Below are positions 9,928 to 19,749 of a DNA stretch of 29,929 nt, in pieces. The DNA lies in contig NWUY0300006860.1 of assembly GCA_004151065.3 (NCBI GenBank), positions 28,510-58,438 on the forward strand, read 5' to 3'. A program made the position numbers and the translations under genes. The notes under the pieces are model-generated. The model was not told the DNA's origin. It ran no database searches and saw only the letters and a program-made list of their open reading frames with translations. The stretch is from Larix sibirica. Taxonomy: Eukaryota > Streptophyta > Pinopsida > Pinales > Pinaceae. The first letter of the stretch is position 1; each line of letters begins with the position of its first letter.

Positions 9928-11400
9928 GGACCTAAAATCCTTATAAACTCTATTTATAGGTTCTTATCAAGTATATGAGTGTTAGAAGAATAAGATCTTC
10001 TTATCTCTATGATTTTAAATTCAATCGGTGTCATTCTAGAGATAATTAAAAGATGACCAGTAGGTCAACTAGTCAATTGGATAGATTAAAGTGGTCCCAA
10101 CCAATTTGACTAGTATGTAGGTTGAGGCATGAAATTATGATCTCAATTGTTCCCAAAGTGGACTAATTATTCCTTATTTTGTGGGAGTTAGTTACAATTT
10201 CCGATTAAATGTATGATTTGATCTATCATACATTCATTCCATATGTTGAGATATACTCACTTGTGCTTCAATTTTGTAATGGTGTCTTTAGACACCACCT
10301 CTCTATCTTGAAATTCGTAGTTAATAATCACTTATGAAATTCCATGGTTTTCAACAATGAGAAGCTTCAAGCAATAAGGAACCTAATAACTATGATATTT
10401 TTAGATTATTGGACCCAAAATCCTTATAAATTAGAATTAAGGCTTAGAGTCAAGTTGAGGGAGGATGTTGTAGAAGTTATAAAACAAAGGGACCTAAAAC
10501 ACTTTGCCATCTAGACACAAAATGCTCATGAATTATACTTGGACCCTACTCCAATTCTAGCCTCAACACTTAACAATTTTTTTGAATGAAACATCCTCTT
10601 TCAGTACCAAGGACTAGCCACTAAATGACACTCTCTAAAGCCGCCACTTGTCCTCTTAGCCACATACATTGATATCTTGCCACATTGGAAATTATGATTA
10701 TTCCATATACTTGTTGAATCAACCTTGTTAATGTCAATGATGATGATGTGGTACACCTTGATTCTACCAAATGTCTCTCCAAATTGTCCTTTATGTCCTT
10801 ATTATCAACCTTTATGTCTTTTCCTTATACAAGTAACACTTTCCATTTGGTCTTCAAAACGCTAACATGGAAAGGCCCTATTTTTTTGGGTGAATTTATC
10901 ATTTGTGATTTGGCAAGCAAATACAAAATATGATGGAAAACATTTAAAACCATAGTTGGGTCTATTTTTTTTTTTTACATATTAGCGATACATTAGGGTC
11001 TTCAATCTACTATGTTATGCACACTGAGAAGGTTAGGTTATATCATGCTATTAAATATAGCATTGAGTTTATGCATGAAGATATACAATAAAGAACATAA
11101 GGACTCTATATCTTTGTGGCCAACCAAACCCAAAATGCTTATAAAACCAATTAATTCCTTATTCGGGTGACAAAGAAAAGACTTAGAAAATATTCAAAGA
11201 AAAACTAGGATCCATTGACTTACCCATAAGGTACACCTTATTGCCACATGGTTCTTTTCAAAGCTGTCGCTTGTCCTTTTAGTGCTTCTGTCACCATCGA
11301 CACATGGTAGGATATAATTGGTCCAATTGCCTTGACACATGTATTTTTAACATCATAATGTTGATACGGTTTCCCAATATATGCCACATGGAACATGATC
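9928..11400. repeat. Dispersed diverged repeat segments
   Basis: Several phrases recur with variation. AAAATCCTTATAAA occurs at 9934 and 10417, and AAAATGCTTATAAA at 11132. AAAGCCGCCACTTGTCCTCT occurs at 10637, and AAAGCTGTCGCTTGTCCTTT at 11260. Spacing is irregular (about 480, 715 and 623 bp), so this is not a clean tandem array. It may be an old duplicated repeat such as gypsy LTR sequence. No coding motif accompanies it. Confidence 0.45.
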
Positions 11401-13699
11401 CTTACCATCAAGAGGATGAGTTATCATTGACCACTCACTTGGACAAACTAGATTTTGCTAGCTTGATTACTAATGTCATTAAGAACTTGGAGGAAATTTT
11501 GCAATTATGGAAGCTAGGGGTTTGAATACTTTTTGACATGAATAACTCAAGAGTAATGTAGTGGAGTATAATCAAGTCTACATGCAAACCTTTGAGACCA
11601 AGAAACACAAAGGCCCAAATATTCGCTATCGAGAGGAGCTAGAAATTAATCTAACATGATTAAATTAAGGTGTCATGTCCATGGGGAAATCTTTAATCAT
11701 GAAGAAATTAATCTCCCCTGGATTATGGATCCAAAATAATTATCAAATGTGGTTTGTAAAGGCATTGAGTCTACAGAGGAAATTGTAAATCTGTAGAATA
11801 AAAAGAGAAGTTCCCAGAATTAAAGTCCTAAAATAAATTGAAGTCTAGAAAGGACTTCATCAAATCTTGTACTCTTAACCATCAAAGGTATCCAAAATTG
11901 TATCATTGTTCCATTAGCCGATATGTCAACTAATAAGGCATGCTACTAAAAAGAGAAATATAACATATCAATTTATTCATTTTTTTTACCTACATCACCA
12001 AGTATGAACATCCTAGTTACCATATAACCAATGAATTAAAGAGATTATATGATAAAGGCCCCATCAAATTGCAAATGATTACCCAATTTATATGTAGGGA
12101 TGAAACGACAAATCCTCTCATTTAGTCATTAAACCTTAATGAAATAAAGGTTTATTTGACTCACTCAATTCTAACATTCTTGAAGAAAAAGCCTTGAAAT
12201 TCATTTGTTGCAAGAGTCATATCCTAAAGAAAAAAGGGTGCAAACTTATCCTCTAACAAGACTTCTTACTGAGAAGGTGTCACCTTGGTCCATCAAGAAT
12301 ACACGACCAATTTAAACTATAACGAAATCCATCCCAAATAATGTAGTTTAGAAATGAGCACAAATTAACTATAGTGGGTTATTGAATGGATTCCAAGACT
12401 TGACTAAAGCAAGGATCTATACAAGACCAGATTTTCCAATCCTCATAGGCTACATCTAACATCAAAATATATAGTACATTGGCAAGAAGCTTGTTGAGAA
12501 CGTCAACCATTTTATCTTGTCAAATCCTATAATATTCAATAACAAGATGAAACTGTTAAATGTAGGAAGAGCATTTAAAGTGTCTGTGTTGTTGAATTTA
12601 AATTGTGAATTCAAAAACTAGAGTGGTTTATGATTAGTATGTAACTTGTCCTAGGGAAAGGTCTTGAAATCAAATGGAATTGGGTATCCTCTTTAATTAA
12701 TAACAAAGGAATGTCATACCTAAAATCATCAATTTCCAACTCAAAAGGCCCCTAGAATCTAAAAAAGTGAGCACTAGGAATAGAAAAGAACATCTTTCAA
12801 CATTAAGAATCCGATGGAGGGTGTTCCTCTTGCTAATGTAATGGATTAGTAATGTGGTGGTAATGACATATGCTTTCCCTAGAGAAAATTGATCTCCCAA
12901 AGAAACTCTCCAAATATTTAGTGTGGGTAGTAATTGCCAAATATATCAAAGCTTGAACCTTGGTTGCATCTGTTGAATGCATCTCTTATCAATGAAGAAA
13001 CATAAATATTAGACATAATATTTTCAAAAATAATATTTCTTTCTTACCAACAGTGGCTTGTCGGATCAATGAAACAAATCAAGTTGTTAATGGATCCACT
13101 AGGGTTCAGTTCAATTCTCTCAAATGACATGCTCATGCTTGTTCTCATGATTGGTGTATACTAGTGTTTGACTTTGGCATAACATATATCCCCACTCACA
13201 ACATCTTAGTGAAAGGATGACTTTTATGTGTTGGATGGTTTTCCCTTGATTTGGCTATGTTATACCCTTCGGAGCTCCCAATTAGGGGAATTCACTTGTT
13301 TTTTAGGCACGGTTTCGAGCTCCAAGCCCCTTATCTAGCCCTTAGTTGGTTAGGATGCCTCATTTCTCATCCTTCACGACCCAAATATGCTTTGGGTTAC
13401 ACAATTAGGAGTCCATGAGATCAAACGTTCCTTAATCCTTCATGATTTCTTATCACTGAGTGAACCACAAATTTCTAAGTTTGTACCATAACTATAAGTC
13501 ATGGTTGATTGAATAGAGTGTCTAATTTAAGAAAAATACCTATGGTATGGGTTGAAAAACTACTGGTACTAGGTCAAATTAGTGGTAGGAATCTTTTGTA
13601 CAAATTTATTTGACTAATGGCTAGTGCAATGTTCACTTGCACCTTGAGGTCATTTCTTTGCCTAATTATATCACTCATCTTCTCTTTGTAAGGCCTCTT
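11401..13699. other. Unassigned region
   Basis: Translations on both strands give short frames with no motif I recognise. The 67-codon minus frame at 12697-12900 is the longest. No LTR ends, tRNA boxes or tandem arrays stand out. Old retroelement DNA beyond recognition is the likeliest content. Confidence 0.4.
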
Positions 13700-15653
13700 T
13701 GATACTTCTCTCTCTCTTGTCCATTTTTTTATAGGAACCCTACGAAATTGGTGTTAAATTTTGATCTATCCCTCTAGCACCTCTTCCATGCTCTTGGGTT
13801 TCTTGTTCTCGTCATATCCAAAATCTTTACAAATATCTCTTGATTTTGTTTTTTTTCTCCTTTTAATTATTGTTGCTTTTTCCTAGGGCACCTCCATTAG
13901 TTTGGTCTCCTCCAACACCTTGGACATTTCAACCCTATTACAAAAAATGGTTCCAATGCAACTTAGGTAAAAGAGATACAACCTTTATGAGGTCATTTTC
14001 AATTGCAATACAACACTTCATTGTTCGCTCATTTATATGGTAGATCTAGATGTTTTAATTACATCGTATTGGAGATCAAGTTTAAGGTTGTTTTGAATAA
14101 TGGTGTAGCACCATGTGGAGGTTTGTTTGAGTGGAGAAACCCTCTCCTAAATTCCCATGGAATCTCACAGCTTCAACCCAAGTGGCTTAAACACCTACAT
14201 ACTCAATGTCTTTTCTAGTGAGTTTATTCCTTTTCACCTTTATTTTATCTTTAGTGTTTAGGGTAATTATATTTCCATAGGATATCAATAAATTAACCAT
14301 AGTTAGATTTCTTCCATTTGTTAATTTTGTTGTTGAGACATAATCAAATTAACCTAATCAATTGATAGCCTCGTGTCACATATTCAACCCTAATTAACCT
14401 AGTGACCTTCCATCCTTGTCTTTTCTCCTCCTCTCTTCGCATCCCAAGGTTTCTATTTTTTTCCCTAAAATCGAGTGGCGACTCCACTCCTTCCTTCCTC
14501 CTTGTAATAGCATGATGCCTCACTCTAACCATTAGGCTACATTTTGGTGACTACATTAGGGATTCTCCATCGACCCTTCCCTCTCTTAAGTGAAGGATTT
14601 CTCTTTTTTGCATTAATCATTTACTCTAATCATAAGGAGTATTGTGTCATTTTCCTCCAAGAGAGAAAAGGTCCACTTCCTCTCTACCCTTCTACCCAAT
14701 TAATTTTCAAGGTAATTTCCCCTCTTCGATTTTATCTCTCTTTACAATTCAACTTATGAATATTAACAACATTGACATGGTAGGATACATAGCTTCACAT
14801 GATATCCCTCCCTCTCTCCTTTATTTGTCATGCGTTCAAGGTGTTGAGCCCAAGTTCTTTCAATACCTTAACTTTTCATGAGGTCCTTGCATACGTCCTA
14901 TGAAACCCACTTTCCCCTCTTCTCACATCAATGGATATCATACTTCATCCAACCCCCCTTTTTTCTCTTGAACAAAACCTACCATCAAGGGACCATCCCG
15001 ATTCCCCCATTCCTTTATAGTGGCTCCCCCATTTTCCAACAATGGACTATCTGAGTGTGGGTCTCCCCCTTAATCGTTCCCTTGTCCTTTGCATCAATAA
15101 TTCTTGGCACTTTTGCAATGATTTTTCAAACCCTGACTCAAACTTATATTCAGATAATCCAAGTGCACATAAAATCCCGTCAACAAAATTCTCAAACTTA
15201 TCCAAATTTCATCTAAGGGAATATCAATGTCCTATCCCAAAACACTCAATCTTTAATAGGAATCCATATTTATCCAAGTATTCATAAAACAAGGAACCCA
15301 AATATGAACCTAGTAACATGGTAGCCTCTACACCTCTATAGAGACAAGCACACATGCCAACATTTCCCCAATCACTGAGAACAAGAATACATCCCAACAT
15401 TCTCCCAACCACGTGGACAAGCATTCGTACCAACAATGCCACATCCCTATAACACCATGTTTCAAAGAGGTTGTAACCCAAGTATGAGCATTCTTAATGC
15501 CCCTCTTCCTTATAACATGTGATCATACCCTTGATTAATCATGAGAGGTGGTGGTGGGGCACATACCGTAGTATGATGGTTATCCTAGTCAAAATCCACG
15601 ACCTAGCAGTGGAAGAGTTCATTCCTAATAAAGGCCTTCAATCACCCAATTAT
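13700..15653. other. Region upstream of the copia insertion, probably part of an older gypsy element
   Basis: The + strand is pyrimidine-rich, especially 14540-15000. Frames at 15042-15287 and around 15310-15470 are rich in Pro, Ser, Thr, Asn and His, for example PTFPQS and HPNILPTT. That fits a degraded linker or gag segment but proves nothing. Gag-like and protease-like remnants resume right after the copia insertion at 20813, so this stretch is plausibly the left part of the same gypsy element. No gypsy LTR or primer-binding site was found. Confidence 0.3.
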
Positions 15654-15928
15654 TGTTGAGATTTGTATCTCGGGATGTCCTTCATGCACTCATGCCTTGC
15701 ATGGAGGGACATTATCTGAGTAGGCATGGATGTAGTGTGTGAGAAACACTCTACCAGTCAGCATGGCTTCAGTGGTGGAAGCATGCAGAGAGTCCTGAGA
15801 CTTCTACCTTTGTGCATGCAAGGCTTGCAAGCGAGTTTTTTTAATGTGGTAATGTTAATTTTAATACATAATGTGATTTTGCATGCAACTCAAATTAGGG
15901 ATTTGGAACCCTAATCAGTCACTACAGC

Positions 15929-15938
15929 TATTAAAAGG
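15929..15938 (+). promoter_or_regulatory. Putative LTR TATA box
   Basis: TATTAAAAGG lies about 275 bp into the LTR and is unchanged at 20004-20013 in the 3' LTR. If active, transcription would start about 30 bp downstream, placing the GGCGCA-type repeats in the transcript leader. Confidence 0.55.
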
Positions 15939-15993
15939 AGGCAAGGGGTAAAGGAAAAGGAACTACTCAGAGATTGAGTAGCAGAGAAGCTAA

Positions 15994-16400
15994 GGCGCAC
16001 TTGTGAGAGAGAGAGGCGCACTTCTGTGAGATACAGCACATTCTTGAGGCTAAGAGAGATGAGAGAATGGAGGCACATTCTTTGAGAGGAGTGAGGCACA
16101 TTCTTCAGAGATTGAGAGAGGGTGCCTTGATCATTCAGAGACTGAGTGACAGTCAGAGGGCATTTCTATTGAGCAGACAGAGAGCAGTAGAGAGGGGCGC
16201 ATTCCAGAGAGTGGGGGGCATTCTTCTGAGGCTGAGAAGCAGAGGAAGACTGGGGCGCATCTTTCAGAGACTGAGAGGGGGCACTTCCCTAGACAGAGAT
16301 CCAGAGTTGATTGCATCAGAGATCAGAGCAGACAGAGGGCGCACTTGCCAGATTGGTCACAGTGTGCCAGATTGGTCACAGTGTGCCAGAGGGGCCATTC
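15994..16400 (+). repeat. Degenerate GGCGCA-TTC/GAGA repeat block in the 5' LTR
   Basis: About a dozen phrases of the form GGCGCATTCTT-CAGAGACTGAGAG follow one another at irregular spacing of 20-40 bp. It ends with two full copies of a 19-bp unit (TGCCAGATTGGTCACAGTG, 16346-16383) and the start of a third. A matching, more mutated block lies in the 3' LTR at about 20067-20445, with only one copy of the 19-bp unit. Confidence 0.75.
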
Positions 16401-16751
16401 CTTCAGAGACAGTTCAGTTGTTGAGAATTCTCCCAGAGATCTAGCACGCCTTTCCAAGGCATCAGGTTCTTCGTATATTGATAAAGTTGATTGTAATCTC
16501 TCTCATATTTCTCTGGCTCAGATTATAGAAACCAAGTTTGTTGGTTTTCCCCATTGGGGTTTCCAGGGTAAATCATTGTGTTATGTGTGTATGGTTTCCA
16601 GTTCCGCTGCACATGTTAGACAAGTTAATTGAGTTTATGTATTGCTGCCTATACAATAGATCTGAAATTATTTACTTATGTATGTGCATCTGGGATTTGT
16701 ATTGAAAGTAGTAGATCAGAAAGATAAGCTCAGAGATAAGTAAAATTAACA

Positions 16752-16763
16752 TGGTATCAGAGC
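16752..16763 (+). other. Copia primer-binding site (initiator Met tRNA)
   Basis: TGGTATCAGAGC directly follows the LTR end. It is the perfect standard site complementary to the 3' end of initiator methionine tRNA. Confidence 0.93.
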
Positions 16764-16922
16764 TCGTCTCTGAGAAGAAATCAAGGGTTTAACACAGTGG
16801 TATTGCAGAGAGTGCAATTTATCAGATACTGTGAGAGCAAGAGTCCAGATCTGTGGCAGATCTATCAAAGATCAGATCAGTTTGATTCAAGGTTTGAATC
16901 ACAATTGTCAATCTTCAAGGTC

Positions 16923-17745
16923 ATGGCAACCGACTGAGGTTTGAAGATAGGTTGGATGGAGGTAACCAACTTCAGTGCATGGAAGGAAAGAATCATGTTG
17001 TGTTGGAAGAGCAAGAGTTATGGGAATTGTGAAACACAACAGAAACTCATGATAGTTCCAACAGATGCAGCAAGTTTGGCCGGTACAACAAGAAGAAGGT
17101 GAAGGCCAAGCATCCTTCTTGATTCCGTGAAGGATCATATGATTCCGCATGTGAGCGGAAAGATCATGCCTATGAGATGTGGGCAAGCATTGAGAAGCTT
17201 TTCCAGAGTGGCAATGAAACGAAAGATGGTGTTGCGGGAAAAACTTCAGAGTATCAAGATGCTCAAGGATGAGCCAGTTGCAGCATATCTACCAGAGTGA
17301 CACAAGTTCGATGAACTTGCTGCAGTAGGGTTAAGATTGCAGATGCAGAGTTGGTGAGGGCAGCTACTTAAAAGGCTTCTCCAACCATGGGAGACCTTTG
17401 TTGCTTGTATAGTCCCAGGGAGAATCTTCCCACCTGGGACAGTTGTGGGATGATTTCACTCAAGAGGAGTTGAGATTGGGTCGAGTCAGTCAGACCACAA
17501 GACTGGTGATGAGGAGCGTAGCACTTGTGAGTAGAGGCAAGGGAAAGGTAAGAAGAACTTCGGAGGAGGATCTACTTCGAAGGGTGTGAAGGATCTGAGT
17601 AAGATCCTTGCTATGCATGCAACGAGTTTGGCCACTATGCAGGCCAATGTCCTCATAAGAAGAAGGGCAAGAAGGAGAAAGAAGGAGCAGGTTGCACCTC
17701 TGCTAAGATAGAAGAGTTCACTGCAAAGTTCGATAAAGAGTTCTC
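16923..17745 (+). pseudogene. Copia gag (UBN2-type) with intact CCHC zinc knuckle
   Basis: Gag packages the element RNA into cytoplasmic particles. After ATG at 16923 the copia phrases appear in order: NFSAWKERIML, VPTDAASLA, ILLDSVKDHMIPHVSGK, KRKMVLREKLQSIKMLKDEP, FDELAAVG, then KDLSKI-type linker sequence. The nucleic-acid-binding knuckle CYACNEFGHYAGQC is intact at 17609-17650 and is followed by a Lys-rich tail (PHKKKGKKEKEG). A TGA is the fifth codon, several other stops occur, and multiple small frame changes separate the motifs, so it makes no protein. The order and the short size are normal for a copia gag of about 250 residues. Confidence 0.85.
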
Positions 17746-18174
17746 CCTTGTTCTTTTGTATCGGCTGTGACAGTAATCAACCTGAGGATGAGGTTGATGA
17801 GAGATGGATAGTTGACATGGGTGTTGTAGCCACATGACAGGAAGGCGAGATGCATTCCTCCTTTTAGAGACATGGTCCAGATCAGCTTGTACAAGAGTGT
17901 AGAGGGCACAGTGCATGTAGTAAAGGAGTGGGACAGTAAGGTTCCAACTCGAGTTTGGAGAACTTCTGGAGGTGTCAGAGTGCTCTATGTTCCAGGGCTG
18001 AAGGAAACAGACTCTCAGTTCCATCCTTGGAGGATGGTGGGTATGCGTGTTGTTCAAGAGTGACACATATTTACCTATGTATTGGGAGTGGATCCGTTGA
18101 GCCAGTGTTGATGGGTCATCGAGAGATAGGAGTATGTAGTGCGTGGACAGCCTTACATCAGGAGGATCTGGGTG
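17746..18174 (+). pseudogene. Copia protease start and pre-integrase fragment
   Basis: The protease begins with DEVDERWIVDMG. The family motif is W-x-x-D-S-G-A, so the catalytic DSG reads DMG. The following (C)HMTG is found one frame away as MTGRRDAFLLF. Further on, RVLYVPGLK and, in another frame, LSVPSLEDGGYAC match the end of the protease linker and the gag pre-integrase domain (families give LLSVSQLEDxGY). Protease would cleave the polyprotein. Stops and frameshifts inactivate it. Homology to copia ends at the N at 18175, before the integrase. The 196-codon minus-strand frame over this stretch (17653-18243) is an antisense shadow. Confidence 0.75.
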
Positions 18175-18175
18175 N
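18175..18175. other. Single N at the break inside the copia interior
   Basis: Copia pre-integrase sequence lies to the left. To the right is sequence read best on the minus strand, as an LTR-like end. The N probably marks an assembly join or gap. Confidence 0.6.
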
Positions 18176-18473
18176 AAGCCATGTGTCCTAGTGGGTCCAT
18201 CCCAAGAAGCACCGGAGCACAAACCTAGGGCACAAATGCCCAATATGATGGAGGACTTCTTCTCATCAAGGGGTAGTTAGCAAAACCACTAAGCCAATAT
18301 TCCTTAGAATGAAAACCAAGAGTACCTACCATGACTAGACCAAGGGTCTTGAGCCCTACTAGACCAACACTTTTACATAAACAAGCCCAGACTTGGCCTT
18401 TTACAACAGCAAAGGACCCCCTCACTCTGGTACATCCTGAAACGCACGCTGTAGACAATCTAGGGCGTAACAA
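18176..18473 (-). mobile_element. Candidate LTR fragment (minus), truncated at the N
   Basis: Read on the minus strand from 18473 it begins TGTTACGCCCTAGATTG, a start typical of plant LTRs, and runs 298 bp to the N without reaching an end. A moderately purine-rich stretch (gaatttgaatttgaagaaaac) precedes it at about 18480-18505, where a polypurine tract would be. No partner LTR was found, so the assignment is tentative. Confidence 0.35.
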
Positions 18474-18904
18474 TGTCCATTAATGTTTTCTTCAAATTCA
18501 AATTCACATTCATTGTGGCTGCTATGAGTCTTTGTTTCTTGTGACTCATCTCCAAAACTTATCAATTCACTAAATGATGCCTTCTCATGACTACGTATGG
18601 AATCCTCAATCATATCATTTTTTAGACTTACATCACCCAGTTGTACTCGATCATTTTTCTCACACGAAGCATCAATTTTTTGTATTAGATCATGTGTATC
18701 AAAAGATGCATCAACCATATGCATTCTTACCATTTCTTGTTCATTTTCAATTAATTTTAGTTCCAATGCTTCAATCAATTTATCCTTGAGATCAATTTGT
18801 TTATGGAGATCAACAATCCAATTATCCAATGCATGTAAGGAATCTTGAAGTCCTTTAATTTCTTGATTTGCATTTTCCGAACGCTTTCCTCATTTACCCA
18901 TTTT
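18422..18904 (-). pseudogene. Antisense coiled-coil reading frame, one early stop
   Basis: On the minus strand an ATG at about 18904 (MGK, then TGA, then GKRSENANQEIKGLQDSL) leads into 150 open codons ending at 18422. It is the longest clean frame in the interior of the copia element, opposite to the element's direction. The N-terminal half has heptad spacing (IVDLHKQIDLKDKLIEALEL) and predicts a coiled coil; the rest is acidic and polar (FGDESQETKTHSSH, EFEFEENIN). The last codons run into the LTR-like start at 18473. No family is recognised. It may be the head of a gag-like protein of another retroelement, with the sequence above 18904 as its leader, or a captured gene fragment. The single TGA and the otherwise open frame suggest it decayed later than the flanking copia genes. 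Confidence 0.45.
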
Positions 18905-19749
18905 AGATTTTGAATTTTATCATGCCCGCTTGTAATCACTCACTTGCACTTGTTTGTTTTCACGCTTGCTTGCCCTTATCACACTCGCTTAATTTATGTC
19001 AACTTTAGTTTGTCGAGTACAACCGATTGTGCACCCCAAAGTATGAATACAATGAAAGATTTCGATTGACGATGACATCCTTATTCAATTTCAGGAAGGT
19101 CTCTTTTGACAATTTTTACAAGGGTTTTGCAACTCCGCCCTTTTTACAAATGAATGACTCAACCTTCATTCAAGAGATGCTTTGATTTACAATGAAAATG
19201 TCACTAAATTGATTTCCAATTTCCAAAGATAGTGACTTCAAATTCATATTCGCTGCAGCATAAGAATGAATCCACATTGAATGAGTGAATTCCAGCATGA
19301 TACCATGCTAAGAACTAGGGCAACCAAGCATTACACAAAAACTGATGGATGCACTTGGATCAGTGGTCAATGTGGTCTTTCCAACGACATGTGGGTTGTT
19401 AGGCGTGCTCCTCTCAATTCATATATGGATGCAACTGTATTAACTACTGACTGGTAGATTCTACATTCTACCTATGCAAATGGGTGGTCTAGATGGCAAT
19501 CTCATCTCAATTTTGCTTTAATCTGTAATAACCTTAAGATACAAAACTAAATCATTTGATTCACCCATGCAGAAGGAATTGCTAATGGTCAGTAGCTCGC
19601 TTTGGAGCCAAATCATCTTCACTACTCACAGTTGAAATGCTTAAGCCATCCTTAACAGAGAGTCGCTCCATTTTTATTGCTCACCATCATCATTGCTTCA
19701 TTTATGTTGCTTCCACTTCCAGTTGAAACGTGGACTGTTGAGAATGCAC
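18905..19749. other. Non-copia interior before the 3' LTR
   Basis: No copia RNase H or polypurine tract is visible here, although both belong in this position. Read on the minus strand, the part at about 19000-19200 (gtaaaaagggcggagttgca, ggggtgcacaatcggttg) has the feel of an LTR U5 and leader leading to the ATG at about 18904. This would make 18176-19400 a separate minus-strand insertion. I could not find matching LTR ends. Confidence 0.35.

Larger units (their letters stand above)
15654..16751 (+). repeat. Copia 5' LTR
   Basis: It is 1098 bp, TGTTGAG...TTAACA, ending immediately before the primer-binding site. It contains an imperfect hairpin near its start (15675-15712), a TATA-like box (15929-15938) and a long GA-rich block of repeated GGCGCA-type phrases (15994-16400). 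A 125-codon open frame (16067-16444) rich in Arg and Leu falls in that block. It is a by-product of the repeats and is not open in the other LTR. Confidence 0.92.

Noticed and set aside
14455-14545. Minus-strand tRNA-like phrase TAGCCTAATGGTTAGAG followed by GGAGTCGCCACTCG
   Set aside because: The A box is good but the only B-box-like stretch is poor and too far away (about 60 bp). The second phrase recalls plant LTR-element leaders, but I could not establish an element.
16067-16444. 125-codon Arg/Leu-rich + frame in the 5' LTR
   Set aside because: It arises from the GGCGCA-type repeats and is not conserved as an open frame in the 3' LTR.
17653-18243. 196-codon minus-strand frame, the longest open frame in the window
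   Set aside because: It lies antisense to recognisable copia zinc knuckle, protease and pre-integrase sequence, spans the N, and has no domain character.
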